A model generated the notes under the pieces. That model did no database searches. It was not told the origin of the DNA and saw only the letters and a program-made list of their open reading frames with translations. A DNA stretch of 64,000 nt from an uncultured Collinsella sp. GTDB lineage: Bacteria; Actinomycetota; Coriobacteriia; Coriobacteriales; Coriobacteriaceae. Positions 32,630 to 41,236 of this stretch are shown here, in pieces. The stretch is from contig UQMK01000010.1 of NCBI GenBank assembly GCA_900542085.1, positions 1-64,000 of the forward strand, in the 5' to 3' direction. How positions within the stretch are numbered: position 1 is the first letter of the stretch; each line of letters starts with the position of its first letter. A program made the position numbers and the translations under genes.

Positions 32630-33212
32630 CGGGCTCGACCGTCCACGTAATGGTTGCGACCTGGTCGCCCGTGCCGGTCACATGGAAGATGTCTCGCGTG
32701 ACGCGGGCGACATTGCCGCTGGTTTTGAGCATAATCTTGTCCGTACCATTGGCGATGCCCTGATAGCCCATGTCAAAGGATGCATTCTTGGAAAGGTCGA
32801 GTCCCGCTTCCTGTGTCGCGGCGTGAGCGTCTTGGGGCGCCTTGTCTGGGCCGACCTTAAAATCGATAGAGTTCTGAGCGGTTCCCGTCTTGGCATCGGC
32901 GACGATGTTCCATGAGTTCTTGGCGCCGATCTTCATGTTGGTAACGTGGATGCCATAGGCCGAAAGATTGTCGATGGTGGTTGCGTTCTCGGAAGGGCCC
33001 TGGAGCGTGCCGTCGGCCTTGGCGACAAACGGAATGACGGTCGGAGCCGCGAACTTGATGTTGTCGATTTCGGTCCTGATGGTCACGTCGGTGGTTCCAA
33101 CGCGTCCCTCCGCCAGGGCGGTGGTCGGCGCGGCGCCCATTGCGAGCGCGAGCGCCAACCCTGCGCCCACGACGAGCGCTCTGGTCCCACTCAAGTTCCT
33201 GGTGATGTCCAT
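32613..33212 (-). CDS. Secreted beta-rich surface protein (WxL/pilin-like layout)
   Basis: 199 residues with a signal peptide (ALVVGAGLALALAMGAAPT, cleavage near ALA-EG). The mature domain starts TDVTIRTEIDNIKFAAPTVI and ends VATITWTVEPGAHMA. The order PTVIPFVAKADGT...IDNLSAYGIHVTNM resembles VTIPFVV-type N-terminal sequences of the DUF285 pseudogene product at 27360 (VSVPMTVPCFVKHNGT...WKIGNVG), so the two surface clusters share a secreted domain type. The TITWTVEP ending is reminiscent of WxL-type strands, but this is a weak resemblance. It overlaps the LAQTGD mini-protein gene. Confidence 0.75.
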   Translation of the reverse strand: MDITRNLSGTRALVVGAGLALALAMGAAPTTALAEGRVGTTDVTIRTEIDNIKFAAPTVIPFVAKADGTLQGPSENATTIDNLSAYGIHVTNMKIGAKNSWNIVADAKTGTAQNSIDFKVGPDKAPQDAHAATQEAGLDLSKNASFDMGYQGIANGTDKIMLKTSGNVARVTRDIFHVTGTGDQVATITWTVEPGAHMA

Positions 33213-33300
33213 AATCGTTCCTTTCTATTCGTCACGGACCGTTTCCGTGATGGTTGGACGAAAGCGGCACGGGTGCGCATTTTCGCAACAGGCGGCAGAT

Positions 33301-33810
33301 CTAGTCTTCTGCCTGCGCAACCCGCACCTTGACGCGCGTGGGATTGCCATGGGCGTCGTAGGTCTTGGCGTCGAGTGCTTGGATCTCGATATACGCCTCG
33401 CCTTCTTTGATGTCGCCTGCAGGGCAGGTCTCAACGGTCTTGCCGGTCTCGACCACGCCCGATTCATAGATGGTCTCGTCGTTTTGGATCACGCGGAAAC
33501 GCTGGGGAAACTTGTTATCCTGGACGTTTTGCACGTTGACGCGCAGCTTGCCGCCTTTTTGCAGCTGGGCGACCGGTGCGACCGAGATCGTCATCATGTT
33601 GTCGCGGACGATGACATCGAGCTCGTCCTGGATCTCCTGGCGCGACTTGCCCTCCGCCGTTGTGACCGAGGTGCCCGTCTCGGCGACAGGCTTTGACTGC
33701 CAGGCGTAAAGGCCGACGGCGATAAGGGCGCAGACGATGGCTAGACAGACGGCGCCGAGCCTTTTCCGATGTTTTGACCCCAGGGGGCTCGACCGCTTCC
33801 GTGCGTTCAT
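33301..33810 (-). CDS. Membrane-anchored extracytoplasmic protein (surface cluster)
   Basis: 169 residues. A basic N-terminus (RKRSSPLGSKHRKRLG) is followed by one transmembrane segment (about 18-36, AVCLAIVCALIAVGLYAW) and an extracytoplasmic domain of about 125 residues rich in short strands (VNVQNVQDNKFPQRFRVIQND, then TIYESGVVETGKTVETCPAG). It has the look of a small Ig-like or accessory assembly factor. Its start overlaps the 98-residue gene upstream by four bases. A small hairpin (33232-33250) separates it from the next secreted-protein gene. No family recognised. Confidence 0.75.
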   Translation of the reverse strand: MNARKRSSPLGSKHRKRLGAVCLAIVCALIAVGLYAWQSKPVAETGTSVTTAEGKSRQEIQDELDVIVRDNMMTISVAPVAQLQKGGKLRVNVQNVQDNKFPQRFRVIQNDETIYESGVVETGKTVETCPAGDIKEGEAYIEIQALDAKTYDAHGNPTRVKVRVAQAED

Positions 33811-34103
33811 GCGGCATCCTTAGTGGTATAGACGCGCGCGAACGTGGACGGATCGGCGCCAAAGAGCATGTGGAGCATGAGGCGTCGCGAGTAGATGAGC
33901 TCGTCGAAGTTTGGGTCGAGTTTGATGTCGTGGATGTGGGCGATATGGTGGGCGAGTGCCGAAAACGATTCGGGATCGCAGATCACGTCGGTGGTGACGT
34001 GATAGACGGCCGCATCGGGAAACGCCTCCTCGTCGAAGGGCAGAAGATAAGGGTCGTCGTCAACTTCGATAGCGACGCCGTACTGGGGCCAGTAATATGC
34101 CAT
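33807..34103 (-). CDS. 98-residue cytoplasmic protein of unknown function (first gene of the surface cluster)
   Basis: An acidic, His-containing small protein (MAYYWPQYGVAIEVDDDPYL, then LPFDEEAFPDAAVYH, LAHHIAHIHDIKLDPNFDEL) without signal peptide or membrane segment. GGGAGG lies just upstream of the ATG, and the membrane-protein gene overlaps its end by ATGA, so it is genuinely translated as the head of this operon. No family recognised. A regulatory or chaperone role for the cluster is possible but only contextual. Confidence 0.7.
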   Translation of the reverse strand: MAYYWPQYGVAIEVDDDPYLLPFDEEAFPDAAVYHVTTDVICDPESFSALAHHIAHIHDIKLDPNFDELIYSRRLMLHMLFGADPSTFARVYTTKDAA

Positions 34104-34447
34104 GGGAACCTCCCTGCGTTTGGGCCAAACCTTCTATTGGTTTTGGCTGTCGATGCCGACCGTATCAGCCACAACTTGACCAATTTCTGACCAAATGCTT
34201 GACGGGTTTACATCGCCGCAGGTGAGAGACGCTAAAAAATATCTCAAGTTTTTTCGAGCGCCAATTGCATGCATGGCAGTGATGGGAAGGAGCGCGTTAA
34301 ATAGAGCGCCTGCCGAGAAAACGCCGCCGCTCGCCGAATTTCGCAAACGTAAAATTCGCCAATTATGGAGACGGTCTCAGTCACGTCGACGAAACGATGC
34401 GGTAACATCTCCCTGCAAATACTGTAGTTAACTAAAGGGGAGTTCGC
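34104..34447. other. Divergent intergenic region between the surface cluster and the lactate dehydrogenase operon
   Basis: 344 bases with no supported gene. Repeated TTGACCAATTTCTGACCAAA-type sequence near 34172-34192 and an imperfect palindrome around GAATTTCGC-AAACGTA-AAATTCGC (about 34338-34362) are the only patterns that look regulatory. An AT-rich stretch at 34230-34255 could hold one of the two promoters. No clean -35/-10 pair was found. Confidence 0.4.
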
Positions 34448-36049
34448 GTGTCTGCAGCCATCAAACCCTTCAGCGACGAGTTCGAAGAATATGGTCGCGA
34501 TGAATCTCGCGCATCGGGCGAGGCGTCGAGCATCTCGTTTCCGACAACGGAGGACGAAGTCCGCGCCATTCTGCGAAAGCTCCATGCCGAGCATGTTCCG
34601 ATAACGGTCCAGGGTGCTCGGACCGGTCTGGCTGCCGGTGCCGTGCCCCACGGCGGCCACATCCTCAACACTTCTCGTATGAATCGCTACCTGGGTCTTC
34701 GCCGCGACGAGCAAGGCCGTTTTTTGCTGCGCGTGGAGCCGGGCGTCGTGCTTTCGGAGTTACGCAAGCAGCTGGGCAAGAAGGCATTGCCGACCGCTGG
34801 CTGGGATCAGGCATCGCTTGAGGCCTATGAGGAGTTCCAGGCAGTTCCCGAGCAGTTCTTTCCCACCGATCCCACCGAGGCATCTGCCTGCCTGGGTGGC
34901 ATGGCGGCGTGCAATGCCTCCGGTGCCCGCAGCTATGCCTATGGCCCCATGCGCCCGCACGTTACGGGGCTTCACGTGGCACTGGCGGACGGCGACCTGC
35001 TTGAGCTTCATCGAGGTCGGGCACACGCTGACACACGCCACTTGTCGCTCGTGACGGCAGGGGGCCGCGCGCTCGAGCTGGATCTTCCCGGCTATACCAT
35101 GCCCAAGACCAAAAACGCGTCGGGTTATTTCGTTTCGGACGATATGGACGCCATCGACCTCTTTATCGGTGCATGCGGCACACTCGGGGTCATTACCGAG
35201 CTCGAGATCGCCCTGCAGGCGGCACCTTCGGTCGTATGGGGCGTGAGCTGCTTCTTCGACAGCGAGGACAAGGCGGTGTCCTTTACCGATTCCGTGCGCC
35301 CCGTGCTGTCCCATGCCGCCGCTATCGAGTATTTCGATGCCGGCGCCTTGGATATCCTTCGCCGCCAGCGCGAGCAGTCGACCGCGTTTGCCTCGCTGCC
35401 AGCGCTCGACGACGAGGCAAAGGTCTGTGTCTATGTGGAGCTCGACTGCGACGACGAGGCGCAGGCGACCGAGGAGTTGTACCACTTGGGATGGGTTTTG
35501 GAGCTTGCGGGCGGCCGCGACGACGCGACCTGGGTTGCGCGCACCGAGGTCGATCGCGAATGCCAGCGGTTCTTCCGCCACGCCGTCCCCGAGAGCGTCA
35601 ACATGCTCATCGACGAGCGTCGTCGCACCGACCCCACCATTACCAAGCTGGGGTCTGATATGTCGGTGCCCAACGCGCGCCTGGCCGATGTCGTAGCCCT
35701 CTATCGCCGCACGCTGGCCGAAAGCGGGCTTGAGTCTGCCGCCTGGGGACATATCGGCAACAACCATCTGCATGTGAATATCCTGCCGCGCGATGCGCGG
35801 GACTACCGTTGCGGTGGCGAGCTGTTTGCCCGGTGGGCTGCGGAGGTAACGGCAATGGGTGGTGCCGTCTCTGCCGAGCACGGCGTCGGCAAGATCAAAG
35901 CGGGTTTTTTGGAGACGATGTACGGACACGAGGCCATGGTCGAATCGGCTCGGCTCAAGCTGCAGCTCGATCCTGCCGGTCAGCTGGGCCGTGGCAACCT
36001 GTTTTCGGAGAAGCTCTTGGATGAACTCGTCCAGAAAGGGGGCGCGTGA
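34448..36049 (+). CDS. lctD: FAD-dependent D-lactate/2-hydroxyacid dehydrogenase (LctD/GlcD-like)
   Basis: 533 residues. A PCMH-type FAD-binding domain (about 25-240) contains ITVQGARTGLAAGAVPHGG and EASACLGGMAACNASGARSY. The FAD-oxidase C-terminal domain (about 290-525) has the metal/substrate motif WGHIGNNHLHVNILPRD and AEHGVGKIKAGF. GTG start at 34448 with AAGGGGAG upstream. etfB and ferredoxin-fused etfA follow with almost no gap, the composition of the electron-confurcating lactate dehydrogenase LctBCD of Acetobacterium. It lets NAD+ accept lactate electrons at the cost of ferredoxin. Lactate is the best guess; glycolate or another 2-hydroxyacid is possible. Confidence 0.85.
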   Translation: MSAAIKPFSDEFEEYGRDESRASGEASSISFPTTEDEVRAILRKLHAEHVPITVQGARTGLAAGAVPHGGHILNTSRMNRYLGLRRDEQGRFLLRVEPGVVLSELRKQLGKKALPTAGWDQASLEAYEEFQAVPEQFFPTDPTEASACLGGMAACNASGARSYAYGPMRPHVTGLHVALADGDLLELHRGRAHADTRHLSLVTAGGRALELDLPGYTMPKTKNASGYFVSDDMDAIDLFIGACGTLGVITELEIALQAAPSVVWGVSCFFDSEDKAVSFTDSVRPVLSHAAAIEYFDAGALDILRRQREQSTAFASLPALDDEAKVCVYVELDCDDEAQATEELYHLGWVLELAGGRDDATWVARTEVDRECQRFFRHAVPESVNMLIDERRRTDPTITKLGSDMSVPNARLADVVALYRRTLAESGLESAAWGHIGNNHLHVNILPRDARDYRCGGELFARWAAEVTAMGGAVSAEHGVGKIKAGFLETMYGHEAMVESARLKLQLDPAGQLGRGNLFSEKLLDELVQKGGA

Positions 36050-36051
36050 AG

Positions 36052-36867
36052 ATGAGCGATTTCCATATGGTGGTGTGCGTCAAGGCGGTGCCGGGAAGCA
36101 CCGAGGTCAAGATGGACCCCAAAACCAATACCATCGTGCGTGATGGCAGGCAGGCGGTCATTAATCCCTTCGATGCAAGTGCTCTCGAATGCGCGCTGGC
36201 GCTCAAGGACGACTTTATCGGCTTTGGCATGGACGTGCGCGTAACGGTGGTGTCGATGGGCATCCCCGCGACTGAATCGCTATTGCGCGACTGCATCGCC
36301 CGAGGCGCCGATGACGCGCTGCTGCTAACCGATCGCGCCTTTGCAGGTGCCGATACCCTGGCAACCACCTATGCCCTCAAGTGCGGCATCGAGGCGCTCG
36401 ACGAGGACTTCGACCTGCTCATCTGCGGCAAGATGGCGGTGGATGGCGATACTGCCCAGATCGGCCCCGAGCTGGCCGGCGCCTTCGAGATTCCCTGCGT
36501 GACCGATGTGAGCTGCGTGCAGAGCGCGGGCTTTACGACGTGCGGCTCGCTGGCGCTTGTCCACGGCTGTGACGCCGGCGAGGAGACGGTCTATCTGGAG
36601 ATGCCGTGCGCGATGACGACCGCCAAGGAGATCGGCCAGCTGCGCATGCCGAGCATCGCCGGCATACGCGCGGCCGAAGATGCGGATGTGCGGGTGGTCT
36701 GTGCTGCCGATGTGCATGCCGATCCCTCGCGTTGTGGCCTTACCGGATCGCCGACGCAGGTCGTGCGCTCGTTTGTGCCCGACCGCGACCAAACGTGCGA
36801 GGCCATCGAGGGCACGCCGGTCGAGCAGGCGGCAAAGCTTGCCAAGATTATCGAGGGGATGGCATAG
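36052..36867 (+). CDS. etfB: Electron transfer flavoprotein beta subunit (LctB-like)
   Basis: About 271 residues with the EtfB start MVVCVKAVPGSTEVKMDPKT, NPFDASALECALALKD, the strand-turn VVSMGIPATESLLRDCIARG, and DLLICGKMAVDGDTAQIGPE, the FAD/AMP-site signature of EtfB. The dehydrogenase stop codon and this start nearly touch: an overlapping GTG at 36046 is the alternative start, and I prefer the ATG at 36052. Works as a heterodimer with the EtfA gene that follows immediately. In Etf-LDH complexes the EtfB FAD is the bifurcating site. Confidence 0.92.
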   Translation: MSDFHMVVCVKAVPGSTEVKMDPKTNTIVRDGRQAVINPFDASALECALALKDDFIGFGMDVRVTVVSMGIPATESLLRDCIARGADDALLLTDRAFAGADTLATTYALKCGIEALDEDFDLLICGKMAVDGDTAQIGPELAGAFEIPCVTDVSCVQSAGFTTCGSLALVHGCDAGEETVYLEMPCAMTTAKEIGQLRMPSIAGIRAAEDADVRVVCAADVHADPSRCGLTGSPTQVVRSFVPDRDQTCEAIEGTPVEQAAKLAKIIEGMA

Positions 36868-38073
36868 ATGAGCGGACTGATAATCGATAGCGAGGCATGC
36901 GTTGGCTGTGGCCGTTGCGTTCGCGCCTGTGCCTCGGGTGGCATTGTGGTGGAGGGCGAGCGCCCCAACCGCTGCGCCCATGTGACCGACGGCTGCATCT
37001 TGTGCGGCGGGTGCGTCGACACTTGCCCCGTCAATGCCATTTCGATCGAGCGCGACGAGGCCGCCGGTGCGGTTGACCTTGATGCGTATCGAGACATTTG
37101 GGTATTCGTGCAGACCGACGAGCGCGATGTCGTGGCCCCGGTGGCCTACGAGCTCATGGGTAAGGGGCGCGAGCTTGCCGATGCCCGCGGTTGCCGTCTG
37201 GTGGCATTGGTCGGTATGAGCCCCGAGGGCTCGCTTGAGGACCTGGAACATCTGGTCTGCGCCGGTGCCGACGAGGTCGTGGTCTGCCGCGACGAGCGAC
37301 TGCGCCAAAACGATGCGGAGGTCTATGCTCGCCTCATCTGCGATTTGGTAGCCGAGCGCAGGCCCGAGGCCATTCTGTACGGCGCGACCGCCTTTGGCCG
37401 TGAACTGGCGCCAGGTGTGGCCGTACGCTTGCAGACGGGCCTTACGGCCGACTGCACGGTGCTTTCGATGGATACGGAGACGGGTCTGCTGCAGCAGACA
37501 CGCCCGGCGTTTGGCGGCAACTTGATGGCCACCATTATCTGCCCCAATCATCGTCCCCAGATGGCAACGGTGCGTCCCGGCATCTTTGGAGCGCCCGAGT
37601 TTGATTACAGTCGCTCCGGAACGATTACCCAGGTATCGCTTGCGGATGATGTTAAGGCCCGCGTCGAGATCTCGATTCCCGCCGAGGAGTGGGGGCAGCA
37701 GGCATCAATTGCCGATGCCGAGCGCCTGGTCGTGGTGGGCCGCGGCATTGGCTCCAAGAAGAATCTGCCTCTGATGCGAAAACTCGCCGATGCGCTGGGT
37801 GCCGAGCTTGGTTGCACGCGTCCCGTCGTGGAGGCGGGTTGGCTGGAGTACCGCCACCAGATCGGCCAGACCGGCGTGTCGGTTTCGCCTAAGCTCCTCG
37901 TGAGCATCGGCGTTTCGGGTGCTATCCAGCACCTAGCCGGCATCGGCGGCGCGGAGTGCATCATCGCCGTCAACGAGGACCCGGATGCCCCCATCTTTGG
38001 CGCTGCGCAGTACAAAGTTGTCGGCGACGCCGTCGAAGTCGTCGAGGAGCTTCTGGCCCAGCTCGAGCGCTAG
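36868..38073 (+). CDS. etfA: Ferredoxin-domain electron transfer flavoprotein alpha subunit (LctC-like)
   Basis: 401 residues. The N-terminal 65 residues carry two cysteine clusters, CVGCGRCVRAC (about 10-20) and CILCGGCVDTC (about 46-56), for [4Fe-4S] ferredoxin-type binding. The EtfA nucleotide domain follows (YGATAFGRELAPGVAVRLQTG) and then the FAD-binding C-terminal domain (VVGRGIGSKKNLPLM, QIGQTGVSVSPKLLVSIGVSG, INEDPDAPIFG-like VNEDPDAPIFG). Ferredoxin-fused EtfA is the mark of bifurcating Etf-lactate and related dehydrogenases. It starts on the base after etfB. The gene overlaps the convergent HD gene by four bases at the 3' end. Confidence 0.92.
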   Translation: MSGLIIDSEACVGCGRCVRACASGGIVVEGERPNRCAHVTDGCILCGGCVDTCPVNAISIERDEAAGAVDLDAYRDIWVFVQTDERDVVAPVAYELMGKGRELADARGCRLVALVGMSPEGSLEDLEHLVCAGADEVVVCRDERLRQNDAEVYARLICDLVAERRPEAILYGATAFGRELAPGVAVRLQTGLTADCTVLSMDTETGLLQQTRPAFGGNLMATIICPNHRPQMATVRPGIFGAPEFDYSRSGTITQVSLADDVKARVEISIPAEEWGQQASIADAERLVVVGRGIGSKKNLPLMRKLADALGAELGCTRPVVEAGWLEYRHQIGQTGVSVSPKLLVSIGVSGAIQHLAGIGGAECIIAVNEDPDAPIFGAAQYKVVGDAVEVVEELLAQLER

Positions 38074-38882
38074 GCGCCGGCCAGCCAGGCTCGCATCTCT
38101 TTCTTTAGGCGTTCCCAGGTCGCTCGCGTGGCGGGGTCGGTAAAGGGGTGCACGATGCCAAAGGGCGCGTCGAGCAGGCGGTAGATATCGCCCTGCTCGC
38201 GCGCCAGCGCGCGGCTTGCCGGATAGACGAGCTCAAACATAAAGCAGATGAGCCCTACCAGGTAGTCGGCGGCCTCATCGCGTTCGTCGCGTGCAACGCA
38301 GCGGCGCTCGTCAAAGGCGGCGAGCGCCGGTGTCGAGAACCGGCTGGCGAGAAATGCGTCCTCATCCACTTTGAGGATGGTGTCGACGGTGCTGTCGGCG
38401 ATGGTGCGCATGATGTCGATCTTGTCGCCATCGCGCACGATATCGCAGAAGCGCCGCGTACGCTCGTCGAGCTGCGCGGGTAGGCGAAAATCGCTGTGAT
38501 AGGCAATGCTTGCGCGAATCAACTCGTCTTCTGCCGGGTTGTCGATAAAGTCGCGGATACTTGTTGCCGCGGGCGCGTCTGCAGGATTTTCGCCAAAGAG
38601 GACCTCGACACCCAACGCCGCATGGCTCATGCTCTCGGCATCCTTAAACGTGTCCCAGCGTCGCAGCTGTTCAAAGCGGCCCATATCGTGCAGCAGGCCG
38701 CAAAGCCACGCCAAGTCAATGTCCTGCGGTGACCAGCCCTGTTCGCGTGCCACGGCATCGCATACTTCGGCAACGTGGTATGTATGCTCGATTTTGAGCG
38801 CGATACGAGGATTGGCGGCATCGTAGGCGTCGGTGTAGGTCTTGAAGGCCGCGGCAGCCCGCGTTCGATCGATAGCTGTCAT
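38070..38882 (-). CDS. HD-domain phosphohydrolase
   Basis: 270 residues. The HD motif is spread as HTYHVAEVCDAVA (first His), CGLLHDMGRFEQ (HD pair, about 65-66) and a final Asp in FCDIVRDGDKIDIM. Substrate class unknown; such stand-alone HD proteins act on nucleotides or phosphoesters. GGAAG lies upstream of the ATG. A perfect 10-bp tandem duplication (38901-38920) sits in its leader. It runs tail to tail with the etfA-type gene, sharing four bases, with no terminator visible between them. Confidence 0.85.
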   Translation of the reverse strand: MTAIDRTRAAAAFKTYTDAYDAANPRIALKIEHTYHVAEVCDAVAREQGWSPQDIDLAWLCGLLHDMGRFEQLRRWDTFKDAESMSHAALGVEVLFGENPADAPAATSIRDFIDNPAEDELIRASIAYHSDFRLPAQLDERTRRFCDIVRDGDKIDIMRTIADSTVDTILKVDEDAFLASRFSTPALAAFDERRCVARDERDEAADYLVGLICFMFELVYPASRALAREQGDIYRLLDAPFGIVHPFTDPATRATWERLKKEMRAWLAGA

Positions 38883-38900
38883 AATGACTTCCTAAAAAGT

Positions 38901-38920
38901 TGTGTCTTTCTGTGTCTTTC
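38901..38920. repeat. Tandem 10-bp duplication in the HD-gene leader
   Basis: TGTGTCTTTC occurs twice in perfect tandem, 18 bases upstream of the HD hydrolase start codon and 100 bases upstream of azlC. A copy-number change here would alter spacing in the HD-gene leader or promoter. Confidence 0.75.
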
Positions 38921-39019
38921 GATCCGGTGGCAATTGTAGGTGAACTCGGTTGCCATCGGGCGATGATTCTGCCGCGTCGTTGAATGCGGCTCGGAAATCT
39001 TATCGGGACGAGGAACGCT

Positions 39020-39712
39020 ATGGTGCTCAAAATCGTTAAAACCGTCTGGCCGGTGATGCTTACCTATGTTGCGATAGGCGCGCCGTGCGGAATGATTATG
39101 GCGCAGTCGGGAATGGAGCCCTGGATGGTCTTTGCCCTGAGCAGCACGTTCGTGACGGGCAGCGGACAGTTTATGGTCTGCAATCTGTGGCTGGCAGGTG
39201 TGCCTGCGGCATCGATCGTCGCGAGCGTCGCCGCAATCTCCTCGCGCTTTGCGCTTTACTCGGCATCGATTGCACCGTATCTGACGGGTGCCTCGAAGCG
39301 TCAGACGCTGGCTGTTGCCGCGACACTTACCGAGGAGGCATATGGCATCTCGCTTGCCAAGCTGATTGAGGGGGAGGATTGGGGCCCGCGCGAGTCCTTT
39401 GTGCTCAACGCGATCCTCATCGCAACATGGGGCGTTTCGTGCACGACGGGCGCCATCGTCGGCGCCGTTGTCGATGTTCCCACCGCTATCGCGGGCTTTG
39501 TCTGCACATCGCTCTTTATCTGCCTACTCTTTTCGCAGCGACTGTCGCGCGGCAATGTCGTGGCTGCCGGTTTGGCTGCGGTGTCCGTCGCCATATGCAA
39601 GTTCTTGGGGTGGACGAATATCGCCGTGCCGGCAAGCGTGCTCGTCGGCGTTGCCGCGGCGCTTGCGCGTGATACTCTCGCCGAAGGAAGGGACGCTCGC
39701 GATGCCCGTTAA
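39020..39712 (+). CDS. azlC: AzlC-family branched-chain amino acid exporter subunit
   Basis: 230 residues, about five to seven membrane segments, with the AzlC family pattern: MLTYVAIGAPCGMIMAQSGM, STFVTGSGQFMVCNLWLAG, and SRFALYSASIAPYLTG before the conserved LTEEAYGISL. With AzlD it forms a two-subunit exporter for branched-chain amino acids. The ATG at 39020 has GAGGAACGCT upstream; a start 12 codons earlier lacks a ribosome site. azlD starts inside its last codons (11-base overlap). A branched-chain importer operon (livJHMGF) occurs 13 kb away in the same window. Confidence 0.9.
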   Translation: MVLKIVKTVWPVMLTYVAIGAPCGMIMAQSGMEPWMVFALSSTFVTGSGQFMVCNLWLAGVPAASIVASVAAISSRFALYSASIAPYLTGASKRQTLAVAATLTEEAYGISLAKLIEGEDWGPRESFVLNAILIATWGVSCTTGAIVGAVVDVPTAIAGFVCTSLFICLLFSQRLSRGNVVAAGLAAVSVAICKFLGWTNIAVPASVLVGVAAALARDTLAEGRDARDAR

Positions 39713-40025
39713 TGAGTTTTTGGTCCTGTGGCTGTCGTCTTGGGCGGCCATTGCGTTTTTCCGCGTTGCCCCGGCGTTTGCCTTGCGCGGGAGAACGCTG
39801 TCGCCCCGCGTTACCGAGGCCTTGGGTTATATTCCGCCCGCCGCCTTCGCGGCGCTGGTCGCCAACGATTTGATAAGCCCTGGCGCTTTTGACGCCGGCT
39901 TGTGGCAGGGCTTGATGCCCTGGATTGCGGCTGCCGGTGTCGTGGCGGTGGCAATCAAGACAAAGTCGATGCTGTGGTGCTGCGCCTCGGGCATCGTGTT
40001 CTATATCGTTTTGAGCCTCGTATAA
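39702..40025 (+). CDS. azlD: AzlD-family transporter small subunit
   Basis: 107 residues with about four transmembrane segments (FLVLWLSSWAAIAFFRVAP, then IPPAAFAALVANDLI, MPWIAAAGVVAVAIKTKSM, LWCCASGIVFYIVLSLV), the size and layout of AzlD. I start it at the ATG at 39702 (MPVNEFLV), preceded by GGAAGGGA and overlapping azlC by 11 bases. Longer in-frame starts only read azlC out of frame. Partner of AzlC. Confidence 0.88.
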   Translation: MPVNEFLVLWLSSWAAIAFFRVAPAFALRGRTLSPRVTEALGYIPPAAFAALVANDLISPGAFDAGLWQGLMPWIAAAGVVAVAIKTKSMLWCCASGIVFYIVLSLV

Positions 40026-40167
40026 GAGCAGGGCGCGTTTAGCGTCCCGGCCCAACGACTCGAATTTCTCACCGAGCCGGTCTGCTTCTTCTGGTACCAT
40101 GGTCAAACTTTACTGTAGCAAAGCGTGACGTGGGCTTTTGTCCTGCATCAGCGGAAATGGGGGTTTC

Positions 40168-41190
40168 ATGGCACAGGAAGCGACCGCCAACGAGCAAAAG
40201 AAATTCAAAGTACCGCGCATCCCGGGTGACATCATGATCTACCCGATGATCGTCGGCCTTTTGCTCAATACCTTCTGCCCGCAGGTCTTCGAGATCGGTG
40301 GCTTCTTTACCGCCGCCTGCCGCGGCGGCTCCAACACCATCGTCGCCGCGATCCTGCTGTTTGTGGGCGCGGGCATCAGCTTTAAGTCCACGCCGGGCGC
40401 CATCAAGACCGGTATCGTCGTGCTGATTCCCAAGCTTGTTGTTGCGGCTGCCCTTGGCTTGGGTGTGGCATATTTCTTTAACGACAACTTCCTGGGCCTG
40501 AGCTCCGTGTCTATCATCGGCGGCATCACGTTTTGCAACATGGCGCTCTATACGGGCATCATGGGTGAGTTCGGCGATGAGTCCGAGCAGGGCGCCGTCG
40601 GTATCCTGTTCTTTACGGCCGGCCCCGCCGTCACCATGATCATCCTGGGTGTTTCGGGTCTTGCCAACATCCCACTGGGCACCATCGTCGGCTCCATCCT
40701 GCCGCTTGTCATCGGTATGGTTCTGGGCAACCTCTTCCCGTTCATCAAGAACTTGCTGGTCCCCGGCGCCAATCCCGCGATCGCTGTCATCGGTTTTCAG
40801 CTCGGTGCGTCCATGAGCCTTTCGAGCTTTATCACCGGCGGTATTTCCGGCATCTTGCTGGGGCTTGTCACGCTGTTTGTCGTCGGTCCCATCACCTTTG
40901 TGTTCGAGCGCCTGTGCGGCGGTAACGGCAAGGCTGCCGTGGCTTGCTCCACCATTGCCGGCACGGCTATGACCACGCCGGTCGCCCTCGCCGAGGTCGC
41001 GCCGCGCTATGCCGAGCTTGCACCCACTGCGTACGCTCAGATCGCCACCGCCGTTATCATCACGGCGATCATGGCTCCGATTCTGACCGGCTGGGTCGAC
41101 AAGAAGTTCTGCCAAGGCAAGGAGGATCTGTCGCCTGCCGGTGTCGAGGCCATCGAGGAAGCCGTCGCGACCGACATCGATGGCGAGTAG
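40168..41190 (+). CDS. kdgT: 2-keto-3-deoxygluconate permease-family transporter
   Basis: 340 residues, about ten transmembrane segments, KdgT family: IPGDIMIYPMIVGLLLNTFC, FVGAGISFKSTPGAIKTG, ISIIGGITFCNM-like SVSIIGGITFCNMALYTG, and the C-terminal AVACSTIAGTAMTTPVALAE. KdgT imports 2-keto-3-deoxygluconate, the product of pectin and uronate breakdown, with protons. The ATG at 40168 (MAQEATANEQ) has GGGGG upstream. No kdgK or kdgA lies nearby, so the sugar acid is a family assignment. It stands alone with a terminator after it. Confidence 0.88.
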   Translation: MAQEATANEQKKFKVPRIPGDIMIYPMIVGLLLNTFCPQVFEIGGFFTAACRGGSNTIVAAILLFVGAGISFKSTPGAIKTGIVVLIPKLVVAAALGLGVAYFFNDNFLGLSSVSIIGGITFCNMALYTGIMGEFGDESEQGAVGILFFTAGPAVTMIILGVSGLANIPLGTIVGSILPLVIGMVLGNLFPFIKNLLVPGANPAIAVIGFQLGASMSLSSFITGGISGILLGLVTLFVVGPITFVFERLCGGNGKAAVACSTIAGTAMTTPVALAEVAPRYAELAPTAYAQIATAVIITAIMAPILTGWVDKKFCQGKEDLSPAGVEAIEEAVATDIDGE

Positions 41191-41236
41191 CAATCGGTAC
41201 CCATCAATGATGCCGGCGTGCAACTCGCGCCGTTTT

